From: Candidatus Borrelia undatumii
GTDB lineage: Bacteria > Spirochaetota > Spirochaetia > Borreliales > Borreliaceae
Length of the DNA: 64,000 nt
Assembly (NCBI RefSeq): GCF_020882015.2
Contig: NZ_CP086555.2
Location: 744,001-808,000 of the forward strand
Direction of reading: 5' to 3'
Part shown: positions 52,916-62,132 of the stretch, in pieces
How the letters are laid out: every line of letters begins with the position of its first letter
Numbering within the stretch: the stretch's first letter is position 1
Program-made: the position numbers and the translations under genes
The notes under the pieces: model-generated
Databases searched by the model: none
What the model saw: only the letters and a program-made list of their open reading frames with translations
Told to the model about the DNA's origin: nothing

Positions 52916-54331
52916 ATGAGTGCGACAGGTTATAGGGGTGCTTTTTTTATTAAAGAAGGGCCTGGGGAAGTTGATTTTGATATGGAGCGTGTTTTTTTAC
53001 GTTCTTCGGTTGTTGGTGGTACTGATGCTTTGCGCTCTGATGGGATTGAAGGGCTTTTGGATGAAAAGCTGTTAAAATTGGATGATTCTTTGAGGGAGAG
53101 GCATGCTGAGTTGGTCTCTTATTTAAGAGAAGTTGATGTTCGTATTTCAAGAGTTGAGGATGAAATACGCAGTGGTTTAGAATTTTCTCAAGAACTTAGT
53201 AGATCTAGTTTAAAAACTGCTGAAAGCATGGCCTCTTTCGACTGGGCTAGTACCAAATCAGAGAATGAACTAGGTGAGGTTCCTTTAAGAAAAGAAAGTA
53301 GTTTGCCAAATATTGCAATTGATCAGGAAGAGTTAGATGCTTTACTTGAAGGCCTGAATGATATTTCAAAGGATGGTAGGGAAACTTTAAGTGGTAATGA
53401 GTTAAGTGGTAATGAGTTGGAGAAGGGTTTAAATAGAGACGGCTCTGTTGAAGAACTTTTTGATATGAAGTTTGACAGATTGGGTGTTGAAGATGCTTGT
53501 AATGGATCTTTAGAGGAGAGCACTGCATGTGTAGATACTGAGGAAGGTGTGGGGCACTTAGGTGTTAATTTTGACGTAAAAAGTGAAGAGAGTTTGCTGG
53601 ATGAAGTTTCTTCTTTTGGTTTAACTAGTGTAGCTGAGAATGATGCTGATCTTGATATAGGGATAAATAGCGATGTTGTTTCTTCTGTTAGCGAGAAGGC
53701 TGTTGGGAATCAAGAGGATAGCGCGGGGGGACTTGATTGCTATCCAGGAGAGGGCGTTGGCGAAGAAATGGTGTTTTCTGATAGTGATTTAAAGCTTTTA
53801 AATAATGAGAAGCATAAGGGAGGGGAGCAAGAGGCTATTTTTGATGGGGCTTGTGATGGTATAGCTGATTGTGATTCGACTTTGAATGTAAGAGATGAGA
53901 GTGCTCTTGTTCAGGAACAGAAAGTTGGTGCTCCTGCTGACTTTAAGGAACTTGATGATTTTGAGGATGTTTTAAAGGCAGATTTAGATTGTTCGGATTT
54001 ACAAGGCTGTATTGGAGATTTTGAAGAAAAAAACCTTTATAATAATAGCCAGTCGGAGAGTTTGGGAGCGGGGGAGAAATTGAGGCAGAATGAAGGGGGT
54101 GATTTATCTGGTTTTAACTTTACTGAGGTTGAAAAGGTTATAAACAAGTTTGATGATGATGCTTATTTAAGCAAGCTTGAGTTAAGTTCTGAGGAGAGGG
54201 AGGTTTTAGTTAGGTTTATCAATAAGCTTGGAGGGGATATTGAAGTTGATTCTAGGAAGGGTAGTAGCTTTAAGAGTAGGCGAGAGTATGAGATTTTGCA
54301 GAAAATTAAGCGTTTGTTAATAAGAGAGTAG
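52916..54331 (+). CDS. large acidic protein with a FliM-like EELDALLEG motif
   Basis: 471 residues, strongly acidic, with no signal peptide and no membrane segment. Residues 45-105 form a coiled coil. Residues 134-149 (AIDQEELDALLEGLND) resemble the CheY-binding N-terminal peptide of FliM (SQxEIDALL). The centre (about 155-400) is low-complexity Asp/Glu/Ser/Gly sequence, probably disordered. The last 70 residues (about 400-471) look helical and ordered. A 15-bp tandem repeat lies at 53387-53416. I do not know its function. It is followed after 6 nt by the small membrane-protein gene. Confidence 0.75.
   Translation: MSATGYRGAFFIKEGPGEVDFDMERVFLRSSVVGGTDALRSDGIEGLLDEKLLKLDDSLRERHAELVSYLREVDVRISRVEDEIRSGLEFSQELSRSSLKTAESMASFDWASTKSENELGEVPLRKESSLPNIAIDQEELDALLEGLNDISKDGRETLSGNELSGNELEKGLNRDGSVEELFDMKFDRLGVEDACNGSLEESTACVDTEEGVGHLGVNFDVKSEESLLDEVSSFGLTSVAENDADLDIGINSDVVSSVSEKAVGNQEDSAGGLDCYPGEGVGEEMVFSDSDLKLLNNEKHKGGEQEAIFDGACDGIADCDSTLNVRDESALVQEQKVGAPADFKELDDFEDVLKADLDCSDLQGCIGDFEEKNLYNNSQSESLGAGEKLRQNEGGDLSGFNFTEVEKVINKFDDDAYLSKLELSSEEREVLVRFINKLGGDIEVDSRKGSSFKSRREYEILQKIKRLLIRE
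53387..53416 (+). repeat. 15-bp tandem repeat, two copies
   Basis: TTAAGTGGTAATGAG occurs twice in a row and encodes two Leu-Ser-Gly-Asn-Glu units in the disordered part of the acidic protein. Confidence 0.9.
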
Positions 54332-54337
54332 AATTAT

Positions 54338-54905
54338 TTGTTTAATAAAGTACTATTTTTTATTTTTTATTACTGCAGTTTTGCTTTTGTTTTTGACTTT
54401 TTTTTATTTTATTAGCAAGTTTATGAGCCAGATTGATTTTGACCTTACTTATTTAATAGATGAGGTTAAAAACTATAATACGGGGTTTTTTAAAGATTTA
54501 GATTTGGAACAGTATTTCGATAAGGCTTTGGGAGAACATGGGCTTGTTAGTTCTTACTATTTATTCTCGTCGGTCAATGGAATTTTGGTTTATAAGACAA
54601 AAGATGGTTTGATTTATAAATCTTCAGACAAATTGGAGCCAGTGCTTTTACAGAGTAGCGTTTTTATAAAGAAGTTTAAAGCTAACTTTGAATTGAGTAA
54701 TGAATTAATTAGTTTAGTTGTATATTACAATATCCTGCCAAAGAGCAGGATATTGTACGTTTTAAACTCTTATCTTGTTCTAATTTCTCTTTTTTATCTT
54801 CATTTTTCTCTTTTTGTTCTGTACTGCATACATCGAAATGCTAATGGTGGTGGTCATGATGGGAATGAGGATGATCATTATACTCGTGTGTATGGTCATC
54901 ATTAG
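54338..54905 (+). pseudogene. small membrane protein gene with a probable 1-nt frameshift near its start
   Basis: The open frame that runs to the stop at 54903-54905 can only start at TTG 54381, with no ribosome binding site and half a membrane helix. A better start, TTG 54338, lies 6 nt after the previous stop with GAGAG upstream, but its frame ends after 25 codons. Removing one T from the T-rich stretch 54354-54369 would join the frames into one protein with a full N-terminal helix followed by ISKFMSQIDFDL. A second helix lies near the C terminus. I cannot tell a real mutation from a sequencing error, or exclude slippage rescue. The last 22 codons overlap the convergent DUF4340 gene and encode a His-rich tail. 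Confidence 0.55.
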
Positions 54906-55863
54906 AGTGAGTATCGCCTGTCTTTATATTTTTTTCTAAATTGAATACATCAAAGAAAGTCCACTTATTGGTGATATAGTAGTAATCATCTGTGTCTTTT
55001 TTAAGCAAAATGTCCCTGTCTTTTTCATTTTTGCTAAAATAAACATCGATGTTATTTACACTTTTGTTGCTCCATGTGACTTCAATGTTGTATTGAAGAT
55101 TGTGCTCATTGATTTTAGTTTTATCTATTTCAAATCCATCTGTTGTGTATTCTTTAATAATTTGCAAGGGTTTTTCTTTCTTTAAAAGCTCTTCGTTAAA
55201 AAAATAAAGGCCATCTTTTCTAGATACATTGTAATTATTTTGTATTGCATCTTCCTCATCTTTGTTTGGTTTATTAATTACTACCAGAGATAACTTTTCC
55301 AGGTTTGAGTTCTCTTCTCTGAAAAGTTTAGTATTTGCAAATGTATTGTAAGAATTGCCTTTGTATGATAGGAAAATGTTGTTTGTTAAGTATACGTTAT
55401 TATCACTTTTTTTTATATATGATAGTCTTGAATCCCCTTCTCCTGAGTTTCCAATAAATATTTCTGTCATCAAATTATTTTTGTCATCAAAAAATTTAAA
55501 ATCTGGCTTTTCTTTGATACCCAGTTCTTTGTGCTTTTTGGGATCTCTACTAACAAGTTTATTTTTTTGTAAATCTTCTAAGGCCTGAATCATGGAGGTT
55601 ACTCTTCTCTCATCAATTGGAAGATTGAAATCATTATATTTAAGTTCCCATCCTTTTTCTGTTTTTGTAAGAATTCCCTCAAGCTCTGTCTCAATTTTTG
55701 CAATTTGACCAAAGTCAATTTCAACTAATTTTTCCTGTAAAAGTCTGTTAACCTGATTTTTATTTGAAAATATTATTCCCAACAAAAACAAAGATAGCAA
55801 TATAAGAATTATTGCTATCTTCATGTATTCTCTTTTCCCTAAAAATATACCTTTTTTATCCAT
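54841..55863 (-). CDS. DUF4340-like protein with a His-rich C-terminal tail
   Basis: One N-terminal membrane helix (about residues 14-33) anchors an extracytoplasmic domain resembling DUF4340. That domain often accompanies Gld-type ABC genes. Strand-rich units with EGxxGDSRLSYIK (about 140-155) and NVYLTNN follow. The last 24 residues contain ten histidines in pairs and triplets with aspartates, a likely metal-binding tail. It is the last gene of a four-gene run with the GldG-like, permease and ATPase genes, 12 nt behind the GldG-like gene. The tail overlaps the end of the plus-strand neighbour by 65 nt. Confidence 0.75.
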   Translation of the reverse strand: MDKKGIFLGKREYMKIAIILILLSLFLLGIIFSNKNQVNRLLQEKLVEIDFGQIAKIETELEGILTKTEKGWELKYNDFNLPIDERRVTSMIQALEDLQKNKLVSRDPKKHKELGIKEKPDFKFFDDKNNLMTEIFIGNSGEGDSRLSYIKKSDNNVYLTNNIFLSYKGNSYNTFANTKLFREENSNLEKLSLVVINKPNKDEEDAIQNNYNVSRKDGLYFFNEELLKKEKPLQIIKEYTTDGFEIDKTKINEHNLQYNIEVTWSNKSVNNIDVYFSKNEKDRDILLKKDTDDYYYITNKWTFFDVFNLEKNIKTGDTHSNDDHTHEYNDHPHSHHDHHH

Positions 55864-55875
55864 AAAATCTCCTTA

Positions 55876-57375
55876 TTAGTTGACTCTTCTTTTTTTGGTG
55901 AATCTGATAATTCCAAATGCTATCACTGCTATTGGCAATAATAACAAATTTACGATTATTAGTGAAAATTTTGCATTTAGCATTTCTTGCGAAGAATTTA
56001 CAAATTTTAGCTTAGAGCGCACTTCTCTTGATTTAATGCTAAAAAATGATTCCTTTTGCATTAAGTAATCTGAAATTCGACCGGCAAGTTCAAAGTTTGA
56101 GGGTGAACTGTTATACATATAATCACTAAATACCATACTTGAGCCTAGAAAAATCAATCTCGAATTTTCGGATTTTTTGTCATTATATAAGCTTTTAACT
56201 TGTCCTTCAACATAATACCCAAGAATTTTATGAGTGTTTTCTTTGTCAAAAGTTTTTGGCACATCAAATGAATGCATCGCTATGCTTGAGATATTTTCAT
56301 CTTTGACTTGCCAAGATTCTTTAGAGCTTGCAAACAGAGGCAAGTACTTTGTTTCGCTCTCTCTATTTTCTACAAGTTCTAGGGAATTACTCCAGGGTAT
56401 TAAAGTGTCATAAAAATTTTTAAATAAAGGATTTTTCGGATCAATAATATTACTTTTATCGATTAATATCCATGGGTGGTAAATCTGAAAATATCCTCCC
56501 AAGAAAAGATTTGGAGCTCTTTTGTCAAGTATAATATTTTCATTATATTTAATTCCATAACTTTCAATTAAATCGAAAAGTGGAGATTTAATGGGAGCTG
56601 TTGCATATGGATTTTGAGGATTGTAGTCAATTTTACTTGCAGCAAATAATACTTTTCCGTTGTTTACAACAAATTCATCAATTTTTTTCATTGAGTCATT
56701 GTTTATTTCCTTAGCACCAATTATAAATAATCCATTGATATCTTTTAGTTGTTCCTTATTGAGATCCACTTCTTGAATATCCGTTTTAAAAGCCTTCTTC
56801 ATTATTTCTGTGAAGCTTTTGTGTGTCTCTCTTAAAGTTGTATCCCCAAAAACAAGTCCTAAAACCTTTTTTGTGTTGTTGATTAATTTATCTAGACTAC
56901 TTGCAAGTTCATATTCTAGATTCCCAATCTCAGTGACAATAGGAAGAACCTCTCGTTTCCCTTCATAAGTTATTTCGATTCCTGAATATATCTTAAGTAT
57001 AGAGAGTTGATTGATGTCTCTGAGGTCAATTTGTTGAGATGGAATTCCGATTTGTTCCAAAGGAGAGGATACTTTATCAGCATCTATTTCCCTGTAAATC
57101 ACTTGTCCACTTGAGGCATCAGAAAAACTTGTTAGGAAGTTTTTTATTTGTTCTGGAAATGCAAAATAATTACCAAGACTTGAAGAGTTGTAGTAGGTAA
57201 TGTATATCTTTTCATTTGCATTTGAAAATAAATCCTTTGTAACTGAAGAAATTGTGAAAGCTTTATTTTTAGTAAAATCTATTTTGAAAACGAAAATAGA
57301 TATATTACTAAGAATTAGCAATATTATTGCAAAGTTTAAAATTAGATTTAAAATTTCGTTATTTTTTTTCTTCAT
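55876..57375 (-). CDS. GldG-like ABC transporter auxiliary protein
   Basis: 499 residues. N-terminal membrane helix (about 10-30), a large extracytoplasmic domain of the ABC_transp_aux (GldG, DUF4350-like) type, and a C-terminal helix (about 470-490). Characteristic stretches are ITYYNSSSLGNYFAFPEQIK near 55-75, VLGLVFGD near 170 and GLFIIGAKEI near 210. These proteins accompany ABC-2 permeases in the gliding-motility GldAFG system of Bacteroidota and in systems of unknown role elsewhere. It lies 6 nt behind the permease gene. Confidence 0.82.
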   Translation of the reverse strand: MKKKNNEILNLILNFAIILLILSNISIFVFKIDFTKNKAFTISSVTKDLFSNANEKIYITYYNSSSLGNYFAFPEQIKNFLTSFSDASSGQVIYREIDADKVSSPLEQIGIPSQQIDLRDINQLSILKIYSGIEITYEGKREVLPIVTEIGNLEYELASSLDKLINNTKKVLGLVFGDTTLRETHKSFTEIMKKAFKTDIQEVDLNKEQLKDINGLFIIGAKEINNDSMKKIDEFVVNNGKVLFAASKIDYNPQNPYATAPIKSPLFDLIESYGIKYNENIILDKRAPNLFLGGYFQIYHPWILIDKSNIIDPKNPLFKNFYDTLIPWSNSLELVENRESETKYLPLFASSKESWQVKDENISSIAMHSFDVPKTFDKENTHKILGYYVEGQVKSLYNDKKSENSRLIFLGSSMVFSDYMYNSSPSNFELAGRISDYLMQKESFFSIKSREVRSKLKFVNSSQEMLNAKFSLIIVNLLLLPIAVIAFGIIRFTKKRRVN

Positions 57376-57381
57376 AAGTAA

Positions 57382-58116
57382 TTATCTCCATTTTTTCAAT
57401 CTTATGCTATATGAACTTAATATAAGGAACGTAGCTGAAAATGTGATGAAGTAAATAAGATCCGATAGATTTAGTATTCCCATATTAAAGTAACTAAAGT
57501 GATTAGCAATTGAGATGAAGTTGAGTATTTCTCCAAATACGTTCTCTTTTCCAAATATCATTACCAACTTTCCTGAAAATATTATCAGTATTAAGACAAA
57601 CACGGTTAATATATAGGATACTATCTGACTTTTAGTAATGGAAGATATAAATAACCCCATACTGAGAACGGAATAAGAATAAAGAATTATTCCTAGATAT
57701 TGTAGAAATACGATACCAAGGTCAAATTCGCCCATAGAAATTGTCATTGTTGTAAGGGGCAGCGTGAGGGCGAAGAGTATTAATGTGAATATTTTAAGTG
57801 TAATGAATTTCCCAATTACTATTTCTTGTGGGTTTATTGGAAGTGCATAAAGTAATTCAATGCTTCCCGTTTTATGTTCTTCTGAGAAAACTCCCATACT
57901 AAGTGCTGGCAAAACTAGCATTAAAATAAGGGGCATTGAGGAGAAGTAAGATACTAAAGAGGCGTTATCTTTAATAAAAAACCCAGAGAAAAAAATAAAA
58001 GAAAAGTTTATAAAAATTAAGAAAAATAGGATCACAACATACGCGGTTGGCGTGCCGAATAAAACCTTTAATTCTTTTTTTGACAAAGCCAAAGATTGCT
58101 TTAAGTTAATCTCCAT
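57382..58116 (-). CDS. ABC-2 type permease, GldF-like
   Basis: Six-helix ABC-2 permease of 244 aa. The first helix is near residues 24-50, and the EEHKTGSIELLYALP loop near 82-96, typical of this class, probably contacts the ATPase. The start overlaps the ATPase gene stop by one base. Together with the ATPase and the GldG-like protein it makes a GldAFG-type transporter. Substrate unknown. Confidence 0.88.
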   Translation of the reverse strand: MEINLKQSLALSKKELKVLFGTPTAYVVILFFLIFINFSFIFFSGFFIKDNASLVSYFSSMPLILMLVLPALSMGVFSEEHKTGSIELLYALPINPQEIVIGKFITLKIFTLILFALTLPLTTMTISMGEFDLGIVFLQYLGIILYSYSVLSMGLFISSITKSQIVSYILTVFVLILIIFSGKLVMIFGKENVFGEILNFISIANHFSYFNMGILNLSDLIYFITFSATFLILSSYSIRLKKWR

Positions 58117-59039
58117 TATACTCTCTCCTTTGTTAACTTGCTAAAGATTTTTTCTAAACTTTCATGTTTAGGAATCATTGCCTTCAATATTACGCCTTTG
58201 CTTACAATGTAATTGAATAATTCTTTTTCCGTTTTTTCGGGTGCAAGTTTCAATGAAATATTGATTTCATTTTCATGTTCCTCTGTTTTTATTAATGTAA
58301 ATATATCATTACTGCTAAAACACTCTTTATTTGTTAGAGAATCTTTATAAAGAATTAGATCCAGTTCAGTTTCTTTTAGTCTATTTTTAGCTATGTTTTC
58401 TTTAGTATCATCAGCAATAACCTCTCCGTTATTAATAATAATTATTCTCTTGCAAATGGACTCCACCTCGCTTAAGATGTGAGATGAGAAGAGTATTGTA
58501 CTATTCTTTGCCAGTTCTTTTAGAAATTCTTTAAACTCTATAATTTGATTTGGGTCAAGTCCGTTTGTAGGCTCATCAAGAATTACAAGCTTGGGATTGT
58601 TTAATAAGGCCCCAGCTATTCCTACTCTTTGCTTAAATCCTTTTGACAGATTAGATATTAATTTGTTTTTAACACTGTCGAGTTTAAAAATACTAATAGC
58701 TTTCTCTATTTCTTTTTTAGGAGTTTGAATGCATTTAATTTCTGAGATAAAGTTTAAATATTCACTAACAGATAGTTCGGGATAAAGAGCTAGTTTTTCG
58801 GGTACGTATCCTACATTTTGTAGTATTTCTTTTGAACTTTCTGTAATATCTTTTTTAAAGATTTTTACATCTCCCTTGCTGGGGTAGTGAAACGATGTTA
58901 AAATTTTGATCAATGTAGATTTTCCTGCTCCATTTGGACCAAGTATGCCAAGTACCTCCCCTTCGTTAACCTTAAAGCTAACATCAAAGAGAGCCGTGAA
59001 TGAACCATATGTTTTAGTGACATTTTTTACATTTATCAT
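58116..59039 (-). CDS. ABC transporter ATPase, GldA-like
   Basis: Single NBD of 307 aa. Walker A is GPNGAGKST (about 35-43), the signature is LSKGFKQRV near 137, Walker B is LVILDEPTNGLD near 158, and the H-loop is in LFSSHIL near 190. Position 3 of the signature is Lys instead of Gly, as is common in ABC-2 ATPases. A C-terminal domain of about 90 residues follows. First gene of the transporter cluster, 18 nt behind rnz. Confidence 0.92.
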   Translation of the reverse strand: MINVKNVTKTYGSFTALFDVSFKVNEGEVLGILGPNGAGKSTLIKILTSFHYPSKGDVKIFKKDITESSKEILQNVGYVPEKLALYPELSVSEYLNFISEIKCIQTPKKEIEKAISIFKLDSVKNKLISNLSKGFKQRVGIAGALLNNPKLVILDEPTNGLDPNQIIEFKEFLKELAKNSTILFSSHILSEVESICKRIIIINNGEVIADDTKENIAKNRLKETELDLILYKDSLTNKECFSSNDIFTLIKTEEHENEINISLKLAPEKTEKELFNYIVSKGVILKAMIPKHESLEKIFSKLTKERV

Positions 59040-59057
59040 GTACTCCTCCTTTAGATA

Positions 59058-60020
59058 CTAATGTTTTATGATAAACCTGTTTTTATCTGCTTCAAGCCTC
59101 ATCCCATCCTTTGTTAAAAATATTTCTCCATTTGGGTATTCTTGCCTCGCTTCGTTTAGTAATTCGCACAAGTCTTTATTCAGTGTATATCTTTCACTGA
59201 AATGAATTAGCCCAGTCTGGCTAACCCCTGCTCTTTTTACAATTGTTGCTGCTGCTTGAGCGGTTAGGTGCAATTTCTTTTCGGCTTCCCTTTTCAATTC
59301 GTTTTTAAATGTGCTTTCAATTATGACTAAATTAAAGTTTTTAATATGCGTGATTAGGTCTTCAAAATAGCCTGTATCTGTAATGTAGGCAAATTTCAAA
59401 CCTTTTTGGGGTTTTCCTAGAACTTCAGAGGGCAATATTCTTCTTCCATCAAGGATAACCTCGTGTCCGTCCTGTAACCTCTTTCTAACATGTTCTTTGG
59501 GAATATTAAGGATTTCTGCTTTTTGGTTGTCAAATTTTCCAGGCTTATCTTTTTCTATAAACAGATATCCAACACATTCTACAGAATGTCTTAATTTTCT
59601 ATACTCAATTCGCTTCCTCTTGTCCTCATACAAAATCTCTTCTGTTTTATTAACTATAATTTCCTGATACATTATTTCATAATTTTTATGTACTTTTAAA
59701 AGTTCGATATTTGTTTCTAAATACCTTTTAATCCCAACGGGGCCAATGATAGTTAGAGGTTCTTTTCTTGTTTCTCCACTTTGTGCCATAAGCATTACTA
59801 TCCCAAGTAATCCTGTGATGTGGTCGGCATGCAGATGCGTTATGCAAATGAATTTAATTTTTTGCCATGATATTTTTTGTTTTCTGAGAGACATTTGTGT
59901 AGCTTCTCCACAATCAAAAAGAAAATTATCTCCACAGTATTCTATTAAGACAGAAGTTAGGTATCTGTTATGTAGTGGCCTTGTTCCCCCTGTGCCAAGA
60001 ATATTAATATTAAAACTCAA
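59058..60020 (-). CDS. rnz: ribonuclease Z
   Basis: Metallo-beta-lactamase fold endonuclease that matures tRNA 3' ends, needed here because no tRNA gene in the window encodes CCA. The zinc motif is THLHADH (H62, H64, D66, H67). Further ligands lie in [17 protein letters not shown] and HFSERY. The long-form exosite segment is around 155-190. Length is 320 aa. It heads the minus-strand run into the ABC cluster. Confidence 0.95.
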   Translation of the reverse strand: MSFNINILGTGGTRPLHNRYLTSVLIEYCGDNFLFDCGEATQMSLRKQKISWQKIKFICITHLHADHITGLLGIVMLMAQSGETRKEPLTIIGPVGIKRYLETNIELLKVHKNYEIMYQEIIVNKTEEILYEDKRKRIEYRKLRHSVECVGYLFIEKDKPGKFDNQKAEILNIPKEHVRKRLQDGHEVILDGRRILPSEVLGKPQKGLKFAYITDTGYFEDLITHIKNFNLVIIESTFKNELKREAEKKLHLTAQAAATIVKRAGVSQTGLIHFSERYTLNKDLCELLNEARQEYPNGEIFLTKDGMRLEADKNRFIIKH

Positions 60021-60247
60021 AAATACTCTCCCATCTCTCCTCTGTTGCTTTTAAGGCACGGCAATAAGATTGAAATCTTGAATCAAAAATGAACGGATGA
60101 TTTGTGTAGGCGCTCAGTTTTTTTCTGTTTTTGACTCTAATAGTGAATACTCCTTAGCATTTTAGTGAAAATACTTATTTCATTAACACACAAGTAGACA
60201 CCACTCCGTCTTTGAAAATCTGATTTATTTTGCATTTAAGTATTATA

Positions 60248-61345
60248 TTATTTTTTTCTAAATTTAGAAATATTGCAAAAAAAATTGCTTGTTTCTTTAT
60301 AAAAACTTAAGTATCTGTAAATATCGTAATAAGTTGGAAGGCTAGATTTTTTTTCAATGTAATCTAGGATACTTTTAGATAAATATGGCGTCATTGATAT
60401 GCCTCTTGTTCCCAGTCCATTTAATATGAATATATTTTTGTATTTTGGATGCTCTCCAAGAAAAGGTTCTCTGTCAAGGGTAGAGGGCCTTACGTGTGCT
60501 TTGTGCTGGATGATTTTGTAACTTAATTTTGTAATTTTTTTAAGTTTGCCTACAAGCTCCTCTTTTGCCCATTCATTTGTACTTGTGTCTAAATTTTCCC
60601 ATTCATAGGTACCACCAAGGTAGAACTTATTATCTTGTAAAGGTATTAATGACACGTATCTGTTATAAACTTCTTTAAGTTTTAATCCCTCGATTTCCAA
60701 TATTAGCATCTCTCCTTTTGCTGGTTTGAATGGGAGATATGAAAAAAGGCCTGTGGTCATTTCTTTATATCCCCTTGTAAATATTAATTTTTCGAATTTA
60801 AATTTTTCTAATCTAAATGATTTATCACTTATTTGAATTGTATCGTCATCGATTTCTGCTTTAATGTATGCATTTTTTTTTATGAAGTATTCTTTGATGG
60901 TTTCTATGTACAAATTCGTGTTAATTATGGCGCCCTTGGTTAGCATACCTCCATCATTATCGAAGGAAAAATCGTAAATTTTTCCTTCTTTTATTGATAG
61001 GATGAAGCTTCTTATATTCTTATCTTTTTTCATCCTCAGAATAAGCTCTTCCTTCTGTGTCTTTGTAGTAAATGGTCTGAAAATAGGTTTTTCTTCTAGA
61101 AAATTACAGTTAATATTTTCTTCAATATCTTTGTAGTATTGAACGGCGAATTTGAAAACTTCAGGTTCCCTCCAGGCAATGTTCATTTTTCTTCCCATAA
61201 TAGGGTTAATAAGGCCTCCAGCTATAGTTGTAGCTTTTTCGTTTTCATTATCAAACAAAATTACACTTTTCTTTCTTTTAATTAGCTCGTAAGTTAAAGT
61301 ACTTCCGGCAATGCCCCCACCAATGACTGCAAATTCAAATTCCAT
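60248..61345 (-). CDS. FAD-dependent oxidoreductase of the DadA/MnmC-C superfamily
   Basis: The N-terminal FAD dinucleotide motif is IGGGIAGSTL (G9, G11, G14). The body has the D-amino-acid-oxidase-like fold pattern: AGGLINPIMGRKM near 42-54 and a substrate domain of about 150 residues. The C-terminal segment HVRPSTLDREPFLG..NGLGTRG near 297-330 closes the flavin site. It resembles the FAD oxidase half of MnmC and ThiO-like glycine oxidases; I cannot decide. AAAGGAG precedes the ATG. A 227-bp gap without a recognisable gene separates it from rnz. Confidence 0.8.
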   Translation of the reverse strand: MEFEFAVIGGGIAGSTLTYELIKRKKSVILFDNENEKATTIAGGLINPIMGRKMNIAWREPEVFKFAVQYYKDIEENINCNFLEEKPIFRPFTTKTQKEELILRMKKDKNIRSFILSIKEGKIYDFSFDNDGGMLTKGAIINTNLYIETIKEYFIKKNAYIKAEIDDDTIQISDKSFRLEKFKFEKLIFTRGYKEMTTGLFSYLPFKPAKGEMLILEIEGLKLKEVYNRYVSLIPLQDNKFYLGGTYEWENLDTSTNEWAKEELVGKLKKITKLSYKIIQHKAHVRPSTLDREPFLGEHPKYKNIFILNGLGTRGISMTPYLSKSILDYIEKKSSLPTYYDIYRYLSFYKETSNFFCNISKFRKK

Positions 61346-61480
61346 TAATAATGCTCCTTTATTTAATTTTTTACAGCGTTTTGTTTAAAAGATTGATGCA
61401 TTATTTACCAGGATATCTATTCTGTTATTTATGACTATCTCTGTATGGGTTTTCCGATCAATTTTTGATATTTTAGACAT

Positions 61481-61508
61481 TTGAAAACCTTTAATTTTAA
61501 ATTATAAT
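61481..61508 (+). promoter_or_regulatory. promoter of clpP
   Basis: TTGAAA (61481-61486) and TATAAT (61503-61508) with a 16-nt spacer, the same elements and spacing as the rlpA promoter. The leader is about 27 nt and contains GGAAAGG before ATG 61542. Confidence 0.65.
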
Positions 61509-61541
61509 ATGTAACGTTATATTTGTTGGAAAGGTAAGAAT

Positions 61542-62132
61542 ATGAACTGTAAAGATATTGGGGTGCAAACTGGAATGCATCAAGTATTGGAGTTTGCGTT
61601 AAAGAGTAGGGCAATAGTTATTACAGGGGAGATCAATAAGGATACTTCAAAGTTATTTCAGGAAAAGATATTGTTTTTGGAAGCATCAGATTATAAGAAA
61701 CCTATATTTGTCTATATTGACTCAGAGGGTGGTGATATTGACGCTGGGTTTGCTATTTTTAATATGATACGATTTGTGAAGCCTAAAGTTTTTACAATTG
61801 GAGTTGGGCTTGTAGCTAGTGCGGGCGCTTTAATATTACTAGCGTCAGACTCGAAGCGTAGATTTTCTTTGCCTCGTGCAAGGTATCTGTTGCACCAGCC
61901 TTTAAGTGGTTTCAAGGGCGTTGCTACTGATATTGAGATTTATACAAATGAGCTTAATAAGATTAAGAGAGAGCTTAATGATATTATTGCAAGGGAAACG
62001 GGGCAGAAGCTTTCTAGAGTAGAAAAGGATACTGATAGAGATTTTTGGTTAAGTAGTGAAGATGCAATTAAATATGGTCTTGTCTTTAAGGTTGTTGAAA
62101 CTAGACTTGAGCTTGAGAAGTTTATTAATTAG
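61542..62132 (+). CDS. clpP: ATP-dependent Clp protease proteolytic subunit (second ClpP)
   Basis: Serine peptidase ring subunit. The catalytic triad is S93 in VASAGAL, H118 in LLHQP and D167 in DTDRDFW. The sequence differs from canonical ClpP (GLAASMGAF around the serine), and it is 196 aa with a shortened N terminus lacking the usual axial-loop residues. This may mean that it pairs with another ClpP or uses a different partner. The triad is intact. The next gene starts inside its last codons. Confidence 0.93.
   Translation: MNCKDIGVQTGMHQVLEFALKSRAIVITGEINKDTSKLFQEKILFLEASDYKKPIFVYIDSEGGDIDAGFAIFNMIRFVKPKVFTIGVGLVASAGALILLASDSKRRFSLPRARYLLHQPLSGFKGVATDIEIYTNELNKIKRELNDIIARETGQKLSRVEKDTDRDFWLSSEDAIKYGLVFKVVETRLELEKFIN

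Noticed and set aside
60021-60247. Possible small RNA or gene in the rnz/FAD oxidoreductase gap
   Set aside because: Only short AT-rich frames and an imperfect palindrome (about 60068-60081); nothing I can support.
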